DNA of 64,000 nt from Chitinophaga pinensis. GTDB taxonomy: Bacteria; Bacteroidota; Bacteroidia; UKL13-3. Where the stretch lies: positions 181,294 to 245,293 of the forward strand of contig CAMDHZ010000001.1 in assembly GCA_945898275.1 (NCBI GenBank), written 5' to 3'. The notes beneath the pieces were generated by a model, which saw nothing but the letters and a program-made list of their open reading frames with translations, made no database searches and was not told where the DNA came from. Positions 63,978-64,000 of the stretch are shown piece after piece (position 1 is the stretch's first letter; each line of letters begins with the position of its first letter). A program made the translations under genes and the position numbers.

Positions 63978-64000
63978 AGATTTTAATGTTGAAAAGTCCA

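Overview
The window looks like an AT-rich chromosome segment from a member of the Bacteroidota, probably Chitinophagales, Sphingobacteriales or a relative; I cannot place it below phylum. Supporting signs are type IX secretion C-terminal domains on two secreted proteins, a TonB-dependent receptor with a carboxypeptidase-like N-terminus, many TPR-linked sensor kinases, the gene order purH-mreBCD-mrdA-rodA, and promoters of the Bacteroidota form TTG-N19-TAnnTTTG in front of both tRNA genes. The replicon runs on past both edges: a sensor kinase is cut at base 1, and an rRNA operon (5S gene on the minus strand) enters at the right.

Layout. 0-2 kb: response regulator plus TPR sensor kinase (minus). 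2-9.7 kb: T9SS-exported protein, orphan CoA-transferase subunit B, an AlkB-like membrane di-iron enzyme, DUF308-like membrane protein, WG-repeat protein, beta-lactamase-family hydrolase, YwqK-like repeat protein. 9.8-14.2 kb: groES-groEL, then an ECF sigma factor overlapping an anti-sigma/beta-barrel fusion. 14.2-21.6 kb: alanine dehydrogenase, SCO protein with cytochrome c, two TPR kinases, an OmpR-type regulator. 21.7-26.2 kb: UbiA prenyltransferase overlapping a type III polyketide synthase, then a tandem-AAA+ CbxX protein. 26.2-27.2 kb: tRNA-Ser and a non-coding stretch full of repeats. 27.2-31.6 kb: VOC protein, a four-gene LuxR-type two-component operon with two unknown membrane proteins, a methyltransferase, tRNA-Pro. 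31.7-45.7 kb: housekeeping genes (recF, pdhA, ribH, purN, purH, the complete rod-shape operon, aat, phhB). 45.8-56.2 kb: T9SS esterase-like protein with TonB receptor, tatD, glycosyltransferase, deacetylase, TolC and an efflux adaptor. 56.3-62.7 kb: five consecutive signalling genes (REC-PAS-GAF kinase, REC-kinase, LytTR-like, REC-AraC, lone REC) meeting a DUF3050 gene. 62.7-64 kb: AT-rich spacer and 5S rRNA.

The most unusual observation is not a gene. The near-palindromic decamer GGTTYRAACC (GGTTCAAACC or GGTTTGAACC) occurs 16 times exactly, both between genes and inside genes in three reading registers, usually within a longer palindrome TTYGGTTYRAACCRAA. Chance would give well under one copy. 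It is absent from both ends of the window and from about 9.7-12.8, 23.5-35.2 and 38.8-50.7 kb. It looks like a genome-wide DNA signal (HIP1-, Chi- or modification-site-like) whose reader is unknown.

Other candidates for undescribed biology are the five-gene phosphorelay cluster, the UbiA/type III PKS pair, the tandem AAA+ protein with a duplicated beta-rich N-terminus, and the period-22 repeat array next to tRNA-Ser.
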